A program made the translations under genes and the position numbers. This document shows, in pieces, positions 1 through 6,586 of a stretch of DNA of 22,178 nt; within the stretch, counting starts at the first letter, position 1; every line of letters begins with the position of its first letter. The stretch spans positions 1 to 22,178 of the forward strand of contig JAZLGF010000032.1 in assembly GCA_045616165.1 (NCBI GenBank), written 5' to 3'. The DNA is from RGIG5612 sp045616165 (GTDB lineage Bacteria > Bacillota > Clostridia > Lachnospirales > Lachnospiraceae). A model generated the notes under the pieces. The model was not told the DNA's origin. It searched no databases and was given only the letters and a program-made list of their open reading frames with translations.

Positions 1-12
1 TTTAGTTGTCAT
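1..12 (-). CDS. Start of an unidentified minus-strand gene (4 codons in window)
   Basis: An ATG at 12-10 opens a frame reading Met-Thr-Thr-Lys before the window ends. It is supported by a Shine-Dalgarno-like AAAGG at 24-20, seven bases upstream, and by a good promoter at 179-151 on the same strand. Four codons are too few to name a product. The gene itself is an inference from the start context and the promoter. Confidence 0.4.
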
Positions 13-145
13 AATATAACCTTTCTGCAGAACGGTTTAGATTAGCGCATGATAAAGCGTTGGCTCGTCCTGCCTAAAAAAATAATTTGAAATTTGTGGC
101 AGAAGCTGCCAGATTTGAGCGAAACGCTCAATGCACGAATGCGCC
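13..145 (-). promoter_or_regulatory. Structured 5' leader, candidate cis-regulatory RNA
   Basis: Read on the minus strand from the predicted transcription start (about 145), this leader contains two perfect hairpins: a 7-bp stem with a 3-nt loop at 131-115 and a 6-bp stem with a 3-nt loop at 111-97. A U7 run follows at 82-76. A long-range pairing GCGCAT (144-139) with ATGCGC (50-45) would close the whole element. Alternative pairings exist: AGCGTT of hairpin 1 with AACGCT near 60-54, and CTGCC of hairpin 2 with GGCAG at 74-70. These would break the local hairpins, as in riboswitches or attenuators. I do not recognise a known riboswitch consensus. The strand assignment rests on the promoter and the start codon. 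Confidence 0.45.
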
Positions 146-150
146 TTTCT

Positions 151-179
151 AATATACTAGATTATTTATCTTTGGTCAA
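151..179 (-). promoter_or_regulatory. SigA-type promoter for the left-edge minus-strand gene
   Basis: On the minus strand there is a -35 TTGACC (179-174), a 17-bp spacer and a -10 TATATT (156-151), with AT-rich sequence upstream. Both hexamers match the SigA consensus at five of six positions. The predicted start is a G near 145-144. Confidence 0.7.
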
Positions 180-267
180 TTATAAATGGGACGCGAGCAT
201 ATAGTAAAGAGCTCGGCAAAGGGCAATTTTGCGAGATGAACGGGTATTATCGAACTTTATTGGCAAC

Positions 268-300
268 AAAAAACCTCGCTGATAGCAGCGAGGTTTTTTT
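268..300. terminator. Bidirectional intrinsic terminator
   Basis: An 11-bp perfect stem (271-281 with 286-296), a 4-nt loop and flanking A and T runs give an intrinsic terminator readable on both strands. It lies just after the stop codon of the minus-strand UroD-fold gene, so its main role is probably to end that transcript and insulate the promoter at 151-179. Confidence 0.85.
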
Positions 301-316
301 GTGTTTTAAGAATGAC

Positions 317-1306
317 TTAGAATAATTCTTTACTCATAATGTCGATGTTCTTAGAAATTTCTTCATATGCTCCTGGGTAGAAGCTACCTGGTGTACCAAG
401 TGTTGAAGAAGGAATGAAGCTACGTCTTGGTCCAACTGCTGTACAAGCACGTCTTACTTCGTTTGCGATAACTTCTGGATCCCAGTTAGGAATATCGCAA
501 AGTTTTGATTCGATTTCGCCCATGAATGTGATTTGACCTTCATATTTGTCAACGAGTTCTGGGATGTTGTTTGTAGGAACAGGTCCTTGCCAAATATCGA
601 TACCCATTTCAATCATTTCAGGAACGAGGTTTGCTGAGAATCCGTCATTATGATGAACGATAAGAACGTTATTCTCTTTGTAAACGCTATAAATCTTCTT
701 GTAAGCTGGAAGAATGAATTCATCGAACATAGCTGGTGACATGAATGAATTCTTGTAGCTGCCCCAGTCATCATGATGGAGTACGCAATCGATTCCAACT
801 TTTTCAATCATAGCATGAGCGTATTCGATTTCAACGTCTGTGATAAAGTCGATTAATTCATGCATGCATTCTGGCTCTTCATAGAAGTTAGCCATAGCAT
901 CTTCCATGCCCATAAGAGCGTGGATTCTTTCGAATAATCCCTGTGGATGTAATGAAGCAACGAACTTCTCATTTCTGTCAGTAGCAGCTGCTTTTCCTTT
1001 AAGCATATCCCAATATGGAGGAGCAGGAATAAGGAAAGGTTTTTTAACAACTTCTTTCCATTTTGTGATGTCTTTTACAAGACGATGCTCTTCATCATGA
1101 ACTGGGAAAGCACCCATCTGGCCTACTGGTAATCTCCAGAATACGCCGTATTGGTCATAGCCTTCGTTGCCAGGGATGAATGGATAGTCACCCATGTAAT
1201 AAGAAGCTTCAAAGATACAATCCATGAATTCATACTGATTTACAAAACGATCAGGTGTACCATCTTTTTTCATTGTTTCAAGCAAATTTTCTTTGATTGT
1301 TAACAT
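317..1306 (-). CDS. Uroporphyrinogen decarboxylase-fold (MtaA/MtbA-like) protein
   Basis: This 329-residue protein belongs to the URO-D superfamily, which in anaerobes includes corrinoid-dependent methyltransferases besides true uroporphyrinogen decarboxylases. Family-like segments are the region around residues 125-145 (FERIHALMGMED), the acidic HHDDWGSYKNSF segment at 177-188 with SPAMFDEFILP following, and the strand-turn IVHHNDG at 216-222. In MtaA/MtbA-type enzymes the last segment carries a His-X-Cys zinc motif; here it reads His-His-Asn and the expected downstream Cys is also absent (FIPSSTLGTPGS). The substrate is therefore unknown and this is unlikely to be HemE. The start at 1306 was chosen because AGAAGGAG lies 6-7 bases upstream. 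The open frame continues to 1438 but that stretch is AT-rich leader sequence. It is monocistronic and followed by the terminator at 268-300. Confidence 0.8.
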   Translation of the reverse strand: MLTIKENLLETMKKDGTPDRFVNQYEFMDCIFEASYYMGDYPFIPGNEGYDQYGVFWRLPVGQMGAFPVHDEEHRLVKDITKWKEVVKKPFLIPAPPYWDMLKGKAAATDRNEKFVASLHPQGLFERIHALMGMEDAMANFYEEPECMHELIDFITDVEIEYAHAMIEKVGIDCVLHHDDWGSYKNSFMSPAMFDEFILPAYKKIYSVYKENNVLIVHHNDGFSANLVPEMIEMGIDIWQGPVPTNNIPELVDKYEGQITFMGEIESKLCDIPNWDPEVIANEVRRACTAVGPRRSFIPSSTLGTPGSFYPGAYEEISKNIDIMSKELF

Positions 1307-1414
1307 GTGTTTCTCCTTCTCAATATTATTTCGTTTTGTAGCCTGTACACTGCCACAAAACATTAATCTAATTATATAACAAAAGTGTATAAAAAAATAG
1401 TATAAAAGAAATAC

Positions 1415-1443
1415 TTGAAAAATATTTATAAAAAGCATTTAAT
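1415..1443 (+). promoter_or_regulatory. SigA-type promoter for queT
   Basis: The -35 TTGAAA (1415-1420) and -10 TTTAAT (1438-1443) are separated by 17 bp. The predicted start near 1450 falls immediately before the preQ1 aptamer, which is the expected arrangement. Confidence 0.7.
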
Positions 1444-1451
1444 AATATATT

Positions 1452-1494
1452 AAGTGAGTTCGAAACCATCCTCACTATAATAAAAACTAAGGGG
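1452..1494 (+). promoter_or_regulatory. preQ1 class I riboswitch
   Basis: Stem P1 is GTGAG (1454-1458) with CTCAC (1471-1475). It encloses a 12-nt loop containing TTC and a C-rich segment (1459-1470), and is followed by the A-rich tail ending AAAAACTAAGGGG (about 1482-1494). The stem-loop, the A-rich tail with CTAA and the placement match the small preQ1-I aptamer of queC-type leaders such as that of B. subtilis. The downstream gene is a QueT transporter, the expected target. The GGGG at the 3' end is also the ribosome-binding site, so pairing of the loop CC with these G residues would control translation. Confidence 0.82.
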
Positions 1495-1505
1495 AAATAA
1501 TATCA

Positions 1506-1985
1506 ATGAAATTCAACGCTAAAAATATCGCCATTGGTGGATTGATAGCAGCGCTTTATGTGGTACTGTGCTTTATATCATCTGTCTTTGGATTAGCTTC
1601 AGGAATTATTCAAATAAGATTATCAGAAGTTTTATGTATATTACCTGTTTTTACTCCGGCCGCAGTGCCAGGGCTTTTTGTGGGATGTCTTTTATCAAAC
1701 TTGATTTTTGGAGGCGGGATATGGGACATAATTTTTGGAAGCTTAGCAACGCTTATCGGAGCGTTCGGCACATACTTTTTAAGAAAACATAGATTTTTAT
1801 CTGTGATTCCGCCGATTCTTTCAAACATGATTATAGTGCCACTTGTTATGGTATTTACGATAGCGGCTGAGGAAAGCTTTTGGATTTTGATGTTGATGAT
1901 AGGCGCAAGTGAATTTATTTGCGCTGGAGTTCTTGGCGAGCTTTTATATATTCCTTTAAATAAGAATAGATCTCTTTTTCAGTAG
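1506..1985 (+). CDS. queT: QueT-family queuosine-precursor (preQ1) transporter, ECF S component
   Basis: This 159-residue, very hydrophobic protein has about five or six membrane segments (roughly 8-30, 42-65, 72-92, 98-119, 125-148). The family-typical run LASGIIQIRLSE (30-41) is followed by LPVFTPAAVPGL (46-57) and the segment WDIIFGSLATLIGAFGTY (73-90). QueT proteins are substrate-binding subunits of energy-coupling-factor transporters that import preQ1 for queuosine tRNA modification. No EcfA/T genes lie nearby, so a shared ECF module elsewhere is expected. The ATG at 1506 lies about 11 bases after AAGGGG, inside the preQ1 riboswitch expression platform. Its last 71 bases overlap the 3' end of the convergent DUF362 gene. 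Confidence 0.9.
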   Translation: MKFNAKNIAIGGLIAALYVVLCFISSVFGLASGIIQIRLSEVLCILPVFTPAAVPGLFVGCLLSNLIFGGGIWDIIFGSLATLIGAFGTYFLRKHRFLSVIPPILSNMIIVPLVMVFTIAAEESFWILMLMIGASEFICAGVLGELLYIPLNKNRSLFQ

Positions 1986-3048
1986 GAGGGCAGCCTTTTA
2001 TATTTAATTCAAAAGACGAACAACATGCGCCAATTCCGATCTTAGTATCGCAAGGTGGCGCATTTTTATATCCTTGACCGATACAGATTTTTTTATCAAG
2101 ATTTTCTAAAAGGCCTTCTTCTTTTAACATTTCAAGAGCAGCCGTTAAAGAAGCGTAACATGCTGAGCATGAATCAATTTCGTTTGCAAGATAATTTACT
2201 TCTAAAAGTTTATGTGTAATACTGTCCGAACTTTTTTCGTCACCTTCTAATGTAGTGATGCATGCTTTTGATAAGTCTTCATTTCCAACTCCAAGCTTTG
2301 CAGCAAGCGATACATATTCAACATCGCCCGGATTATAATTTAATATGCTACATGCATATGAATCGATTAAGACTGGGTCGAGCCCAACCATAATGCAATT
2401 AGTAACTAAAGGATTCCCACCTTCTTCAAAATCCGGGTCGCCACAGATATGGTCAACGACAATAAAATCTTGCTTGATAGCTTTGTTTAGATAGGCGATT
2501 GGTTTATGAAGACCTTCTGAATGAAATCTTCTTTTTTCAGTATTTGGAATAACACCTTTTAAGTTTTTAAGAGCACATGTCATCTTTGTTTGACAATGAC
2601 CTTTTAACACAGGAATATTAATTAAAAAGTCTATGCTATCAAGAGCTGAGCAGATATTTAATTCATAACCATCGACAGTTACTTTTTTAGATGTATCTTT
2701 TTGTGTATCAATAATTTTAACATCGTTTTTTTTTGCCAAGTCATTAAAGCCGCAAAATTCAAAAGCTTCTGAAGTTTTATCGCCAACCCATGAACCTTCT
2801 AAAATAGTTATGTTTTCAAAACTATTTTCCTTAAGATATTCAATAAGTCCTGAAACTATTTCAGGATGTGTGGTTGCACCATACGAAGCTGGCGTAGGAG
2901 CAACTAAATTTGGTTTTATTCCGATGGAAATAGATAGACTATTTGATTTATTTTTTAATATAGAAACTAAGTCAGCTTTTGTTAAAAGCCTTTTTGTCAT
3001 TTCTTTGTATTCAGTTCCATATATTTTTATAATCTCATTTTCTTTCAT
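1915..3048 (-). CDS. DUF362 domain protein
   Basis: This 377-residue protein matches the DUF362 family by its IKPNLVAPTPASYGATTHPE segment (44-63), the INIPVLKGHCQTKMTCALKN region (144-163), GLDPVLIDSYAC (222-233) and a Cys-rich C-terminus. That C-terminus has Cys294-x-x-Cys297, Cys322, Cys333, Cys342-Cys343 and Cys353-Pro-Pro. The biochemical role of this family is not established; the cysteines suggest metal or Fe-S binding, which is inference. The start at 3048 has no Shine-Dalgarno; an extended -10 lies only seven bases upstream, so the mRNA may be leaderless. The last 23 codons overlap queT on the opposite strand. Confidence 0.85.
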   Translation of the reverse strand: MKENEIIKIYGTEYKEMTKRLLTKADLVSILKNKSNSLSISIGIKPNLVAPTPASYGATTHPEIVSGLIEYLKENSFENITILEGSWVGDKTSEAFEFCGFNDLAKKNDVKIIDTQKDTSKKVTVDGYELNICSALDSIDFLINIPVLKGHCQTKMTCALKNLKGVIPNTEKRRFHSEGLHKPIAYLNKAIKQDFIVVDHICGDPDFEEGGNPLVTNCIMVGLDPVLIDSYACSILNYNPGDVEYVSLAAKLGVGNEDLSKACITTLEGDEKSSDSITHKLLEVNYLANEIDSCSACYASLTAALEMLKEEGLLENLDKKICIGQGYKNAPPCDTKIGIGACCSSFELNIKGCPPTEKEIYSYLKEYIKARQELQRK

Positions 3049-3055
3049 ATCATGA

Positions 3056-3064
3056 ATTATAACA
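3056..3064 (-). promoter_or_regulatory. Extended -10 promoter for the DUF362 gene
   Basis: On the minus strand TGTTATAAT (3064-3056) is a perfect extended -10, with only a poor -35 upstream. The start codon A at 3048 lies eight bases from the end of the -10, which puts the predicted transcription start at or next to the ATG. Confidence 0.55.
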
Positions 3065-3095
3065 AACTTATTAGTATTTTAGTGAGCTTTTATTG

Positions 3096-3101
3096 TATAA
3101 T
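3096..3101 (+). promoter_or_regulatory. Possible -10 element for the macrodomain gene
   Basis: A consensus TATAAT at 3096-3101 lies about 30 bases before the macrodomain ATG. No good -35 is visible at 16-18 bp, so the call is tentative. It is back to back with the DUF362 promoter. Confidence 0.4.
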
Positions 3102-3131
3102 TAAAAAAAATAAAAAAAGGAATAAAAAGAG

Positions 3132-3641
3132 ATGGCAGTAAAAATAGTTAGCAAAGACATTACAAAAATGGAAGTGGATGCTGTTGTTAATGCAGCAAAT
3201 AAAGAACTTGCTGGTGGAGGAGGAGTTGACGGCGCTATTCATAGAGCAGCAGGTCCAGAACTTTATAAAGCCTGCGACCAAATAGGCGGATGTCCGACGG
3301 GCGGGGCTGTTATTACATGGGCGTTTGATATGGAAGATGCCATTTACATAATTCATGCAGTGGGTCCTATTTGGAAAGACGGAAGCCAGGGCGAAGAAGA
3401 ACTTTTAAGAAGTGCATATAAAAATGCGTTAGAACTTTCTAAAACTCATGACTGCAGAAGCGTAGCATTTCCACTTATTTCAGGCGGAGTTTACGGATAT
3501 CCAAAGAAAGAGGCAATTAGAATTGCTATAGAAGAAATTTCTAGGGCTCAGGCGGAAAATGAAAGACGCGATTTTTATCTTACACTTACTGACAAAGAAG
3601 CTTTTGAAATTGCAAAAGAACTTTACCCTGAATTAATTTAA
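3132..3641 (+). CDS. Macrodomain protein, O-acetyl-ADP-ribose deacetylase / ADP-ribose hydrolase
   Basis: This 169-residue single-domain protein has the MacroD/YmdB-type ADP-ribose pocket: DITKMEVDAVVNAANKELAG at 9-28, GGGGVDGAIHRAAG at 28-41 (catalytic-loop region), and SGGVYGYPKKEA at 117-128 (phosphate-binding loop). Family members hydrolyse O-acetyl-ADP-ribose from sirtuin reactions or remove mono-ADP-ribose from proteins; which applies here cannot be told. It is a full-length, stand-alone copy with AAAGG about 11 bases before the ATG. No sirtuin or ADP-ribosyltransferase gene is in the window. Its stop codon overlaps that of the convergent MBL-fold gene. Confidence 0.92.
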   Translation: MAVKIVSKDITKMEVDAVVNAANKELAGGGGVDGAIHRAAGPELYKACDQIGGCPTGGAVITWAFDMEDAIYIIHAVGPIWKDGSQGEEELLRSAYKNALELSKTHDCRSVAFPLISGGVYGYPKKEAIRIAIEEISRAQAENERRDFYLTLTDKEAFEIAKELYPELI

Positions 3642-4516
3642 GCTAATTGCCAAAGAAGTTTATTACTTTCGAAAGTATAGGTAACTTCTCCTTGGTTTTT
3701 AAGATAAGTTAAAAATGAACGGACAGTGCTTCCCACAAGGAGGTGCTGTCCAATATTCATATCTAGGCCATAGCCTTCAAAAACTTTTGCGAGCAAATCA
3801 TCAAAAGAGATAGGGCTATCAAGATAAGATTTTAGAGTCTTAATTATTTCTAAAGTTGAATCTATATTTATTTGAATTAATTCTGAAAGATCTTTTGAAG
3901 ATGGAGCATGTGCCGGAACGAACATATCTGCTTCAAAGGTTTTTATTTTTTCTAAGGTTTCTAAATACGTTGCAACATCAAATATATAATTGATTTTATA
4001 TTTTTCCAAAGTTTCTTTTGATGATAACGAATCCGCAAGAAAGATAACATTATCTTTTGTCTTAAATCCAACCATAGAAGGTGCATGGCCAGGAAGTTCT
4101 ATAATTTCAAGACCATTAGGAAGTACACTCTCATCTAATAAATTAACATTAGATTCTTTTGCCATTAAAAATTTATTTCGCATTTCATTTGAAGGAAAAC
4201 CCCCAAAAAGCATGCATGGTTCTAAAACAGGGTAGGAAGTAATAGCGCTTTCAATCCCCGGAGCATAAATTTTACAGTTTGTTAGGTTTTGCAAATATTG
4301 GTTTCCACCGATATGGTCTGCATGTGAATGTGTGTTAAAGATTGCAACCAAGTTCCATGCTTGCTCGTCTAAAATTCTCTTAACTTTTTTTGCAGCATCT
4401 TTATCTGAACCTGAATCTATAATGACAACATTGTTGCCATCGGTTTTATAAAAACCTACTTTTGTAGGACAATCCATATAAAAGGTATTTTGGCTAACTT
4501 GAATTAATTCGTACAT
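3638..4516 (-). CDS. Metallo-beta-lactamase-fold hydrolase
   Basis: This 292-residue protein has the complete MBL metal-binding set: His63-x-His65-x-Asp67-His68 (THSHADH), His144 (LPGHAPS), Asp162 (FLADSL) and His203 (VPAHA). This matches the glyoxalase II/beta-lactamase superfamily with two metal ions. The C-terminal part (about 225-290) looks like a small winged-helix-type domain, seen in many MBL hydrolases of unassigned substrate. The start at 4516 was chosen for the GGAGG located 7-11 bases upstream; the open frame runs on to 4618 but that part is promoter sequence. The substrate is unknown. It ends head-on against the macrodomain gene with a 4-base overlap. Confidence 0.88.
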   Translation of the reverse strand: MYELIQVSQNTFYMDCPTKVGFYKTDGNNVVIIDSGSDKDAAKKVKRILDEQAWNLVAIFNTHSHADHIGGNQYLQNLTNCKIYAPGIESAITSYPVLEPCMLFGGFPSNEMRNKFLMAKESNVNLLDESVLPNGLEIIELPGHAPSMVGFKTKDNVIFLADSLSSKETLEKYKINYIFDVATYLETLEKIKTFEADMFVPAHAPSSKDLSELIQINIDSTLEIIKTLKSYLDSPISFDDLLAKVFEGYGLDMNIGQHLLVGSTVRSFLTYLKNQGEVTYTFESNKLLWQLA

Positions 4517-4546
4517 ATTCCGCCTCCGAAAGCATTTATTAATTAG

Positions 4547-4576
4547 ATTGTAAACCACAATATATTGATTTTGCAA
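4547..4576 (-). promoter_or_regulatory. Promoter for the MBL-fold gene
   Basis: On the minus strand there is a -35 TTGCAA (4576-4571), an 18-bp spacer and a -10 TACAAT (4552-4547). The predicted leader is short, about 25 nt before the GGAGG-led start at 4516. Confidence 0.6.
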
Positions 4577-4611
4577 AGAAAAAATAATTATAGAAAAAGA
4601 TATAAAGAAAT

Positions 4612-4778
4612 TGTGCATAATTACGAGTAACTTTGGTAAAAATCACAAAATTATCCACATAAATACTTTATTTTTTATTAAAAATGATATATAATTTATA
4701 ATGTATAACAAAAAATATGCAAAAAATTGTACAAATTTGTGAAAATGATGCATAGCATGAGTTAACACAATATACACA
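4612..4778. promoter_or_regulatory. Cluster of DnaA-box-like 9-mers in an AT-rich intergenic region
   Basis: Two 9-mers match TTATNCACA exactly: TTATGCACA on the minus strand (4620-4612) and TTATCCACA on the plus strand (4651-4659). Weaker matches are ATTTTCACA (minus, 4746-4738), GTTAACACA (4761-4769) and, directly abutting, ATATACACA (4770-4778). Between them lies a very AT-rich stretch (about 4660-4710) with TATAAT-like sequences. The region separates the MBL gene from the ftsEX operon and holds no open frame. Binding by DnaA is inferred from the motif only. No confident promoter for the operon could be picked here. Confidence 0.45.
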
Positions 4779-4802
4779 AAATATACATATTTGAGGTGTA
4801 AC

Positions 4803-5891
4803 ATGATTTCGAATCAAATATTGCAAAGAACACTTGATGATTTAAAGGCAATTGCAAACGAAGACATTTCATTATTTGATTTAGATGGAAACATGATTGT
4901 TTCCACTCTTAAAGATAAAGAAATTGATTCTAAGAAGATAAAAGAATTTGCTGAATCTTCTAGGGAATTCAAAGAATTATCTAACTACCAGTTATTTAAA
5001 GTAAAAGACGATTTACGGGATGAATACATATTGGCAGTAAGAGGCAAATCTTCTTCAACTGAACTTGTTGGCAGAATGGTTAAGTATCAGTTAGAACACT
5101 TATTAGCTTCTTACAAAGAGAAATTTGATAAAGATAATTTTATCAAATCTCTTTTGATGGACAATCTTATGCTTGTCGATATTTTCGACAGATCAAAAAA
5201 ATTAAGGCTTGAGATTGACGCGCCAAGAGTTGTATTCGTTTTTGAGTTGAAGAATAAAAATCAAGATGATGCAATTTCTATCCTTAAAGGTATTTTCCCA
5301 AGAAATGAGGATCTTATTACCGCTATGGACAGAAAGTCAATTATTCTTGTAAAACAATTTGATTCAGACGTTGATAATAAAGATGTAGATAAATTTGCAA
5401 AGAAGATTTCAACGGAAATCAAGAACGCTTTGGGTGAAACAGTAAGCGTTTCATACGGCTCAATCGTATATGACTTAAAAGAAGTATCAAAGTCATATAA
5501 AGAAGCTAAGATGGCCGGAGAAGTTGGTAAAATTTTCTTTGAAGATACGAATATAAATTCTTATGAAAAACTTGGAATTGGAAGACTTATATACCAATTA
5601 CCAATGCCACTTTGCAGATTATTTATTAAAGAAATTTTCGGCGATAGTTCACCAAGAAATTTTGATGAAGAAATAACCGAAACAATAAATAAGTTTTTTG
5701 ATAATTCATTGAATGTATCTGAAACATCAAGACAACTTTATATACATAGAAACACCTTAGTATATAGACTTGATAAAGTTCAAAAAAACACGGGATTAGA
5801 TTTAAGAGTGTTTGATGATGCTATTACATTAAAAATTGCTATGATGGTTTCTAATTATATGGATTATGTTGACGGTTTAGAATACAAATAA
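4803..5891 (+). CDS. CdaR/PucR-type helix-turn-helix transcriptional regulator
   Basis: This 362-residue protein ends in a PucR C-terminal HTH domain: residues 302-345, with the signature SLNVSETSRQLYIHRNTLVY at 302-321 followed by RLDKVQKNTGLDL. The N-terminal 130 residues resemble a sensory domain of the sugar-diacid-regulator type (ISLFDLDGNMIVST, 22-35). The middle part (about 140-260) looks like the PucR/CdaR linker domain. The ligand is unknown. The start ATG at 4803 is preceded by GAGGTG at 4793-4798; a TTG twelve bases upstream overlaps that site and was rejected. It lies 11 bases before ftsE with a strong SD between them, so it is probably the first gene of the ftsEX operon. Confidence 0.82.
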   Translation: MISNQILQRTLDDLKAIANEDISLFDLDGNMIVSTLKDKEIDSKKIKEFAESSREFKELSNYQLFKVKDDLRDEYILAVRGKSSSTELVGRMVKYQLEHLLASYKEKFDKDNFIKSLLMDNLMLVDIFDRSKKLRLEIDAPRVVFVFELKNKNQDDAISILKGIFPRNEDLITAMDRKSIILVKQFDSDVDNKDVDKFAKKISTEIKNALGETVSVSYGSIVYDLKEVSKSYKEAKMAGEVGKIFFEDTNINSYEKLGIGRLIYQLPMPLCRLFIKEIFGDSSPRNFDEEITETINKFFDNSLNVSETSRQLYIHRNTLVYRLDKVQKNTGLDLRVFDDAITLKIAMMVSNYMDYVDGLEYK

Positions 5892-5902
5892 TCGGAGGCA
5901 AG

Positions 5903-6586
5903 ATGATTAGATTAGATAATGTAACAAAGACTTACGGTGATGGAAAAAACAGAGCTCTAGATAGAGTAAGTCTTCATATTAGACCGGGAGAATTTGTATT
6001 TATAGTAGGTGACTCGGGTGCTGGAAAGAGTACACTTTTCAAATTATTAATTAAGGAATTACAACCTACGTCAGGCGAAATATATGTTAATGGAAAAAGC
6101 GTTACTCATTTAAGAAGATCGAAGATTCCAAAACTTAGAAGAGACATAGGAGTTGTATTCCAGGATTTCCGTCTTTTAAGAGATAGAAATGTTTATGAAA
6201 ATATTGCTTTTGCGCAAAGAGCTATATCGGTAGCTCCTGAAAAAATAAAAAAGAATGTTGCTGAAGTTTTAACACTTGCGGGAATTTCAGAAAAGTATAG
6301 AGCTTATCCAGACCAACTTTCAGGTGGTGAAAAGCAAAGGGTTGCTCTTGCCAGAGCATTAGTTAATAAACCAAAAGTTCTTTTAGCAGACGAGCCTACA
6401 GGAAACTTAGATCCTAGTAACACGGCAATAATTATGGACTTACTTGAAAAAGTAAATCAAAGAGGAACAACGGTTATAGTTGTTACTCATAACCATGAAA
6501 TTGTTCGTGCTATGAATAAACGTGTTATTAACTTAAAGAACGGTATGATTGTTAATGATATTAGACAAGGAGGAATGGCACAGTGA
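5903..6586 (+). CDS. ftsE: Cell-division ABC transporter ATPase FtsE
   Basis: This 227-residue ABC ATPase has Walker A GDSGAGKST (36-44), Q-loop Gln87 (VVFQDFRLL), signature LSGGEKQ (139-145), Walker B VLLADEP (159-165) and H-loop His196. The FQDFRLL wording and the length are typical of FtsE. FtsE drives FtsX, and the complex activates peptidoglycan hydrolases at the septum. It has GGAGG at 5894-5898 and overlaps ftsX by four bases (GTGA), indicating translational coupling. Confidence 0.96.
   Translation: MIRLDNVTKTYGDGKNRALDRVSLHIRPGEFVFIVGDSGAGKSTLFKLLIKELQPTSGEIYVNGKSVTHLRRSKIPKLRRDIGVVFQDFRLLRDRNVYENIAFAQRAISVAPEKIKKNVAEVLTLAGISEKYRAYPDQLSGGEKQRVALARALVNKPKVLLADEPTGNLDPSNTAIIMDLLEKVNQRGTTVIVVTHNHEIVRAMNKRVINLKNGMIVNDIRQGGMAQ

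Noticed and set aside
1..265. Possible plus-strand structural RNA (RNase P RNA, tmRNA, 6S) ending at the 268-300 terminator
   Set aside because: None of the conserved cores of these RNAs is visible, and the minus-strand promoter, SD and start codon explain the region better.
1307..1438. Upstream extension of the UroD-fold open frame by 44 codons
   Set aside because: Hydrophobic AT-rich translation unlike the family, overlapping the queT promoter; a good SD sits before the ATG at 1306.
1476..1481. TATAAT as the queT -10 element
   Set aside because: It lies in the tail of the preQ1 aptamer with no -35; the 1415-1443 promoter places the start before the aptamer.
4517..4618. Longer N-terminus for the MBL-fold protein
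   Set aside because: The GGAGG-led ATG at 4516 fits the domain start, and the extension covers the promoter at 4547-4576.
4531..4802. Replication origin (oriC)
   Set aside because: DnaA-like boxes and AT-rich DNA are present, but no dnaA, dnaN, rpmH or gidA neighbours; only two boxes are exact.
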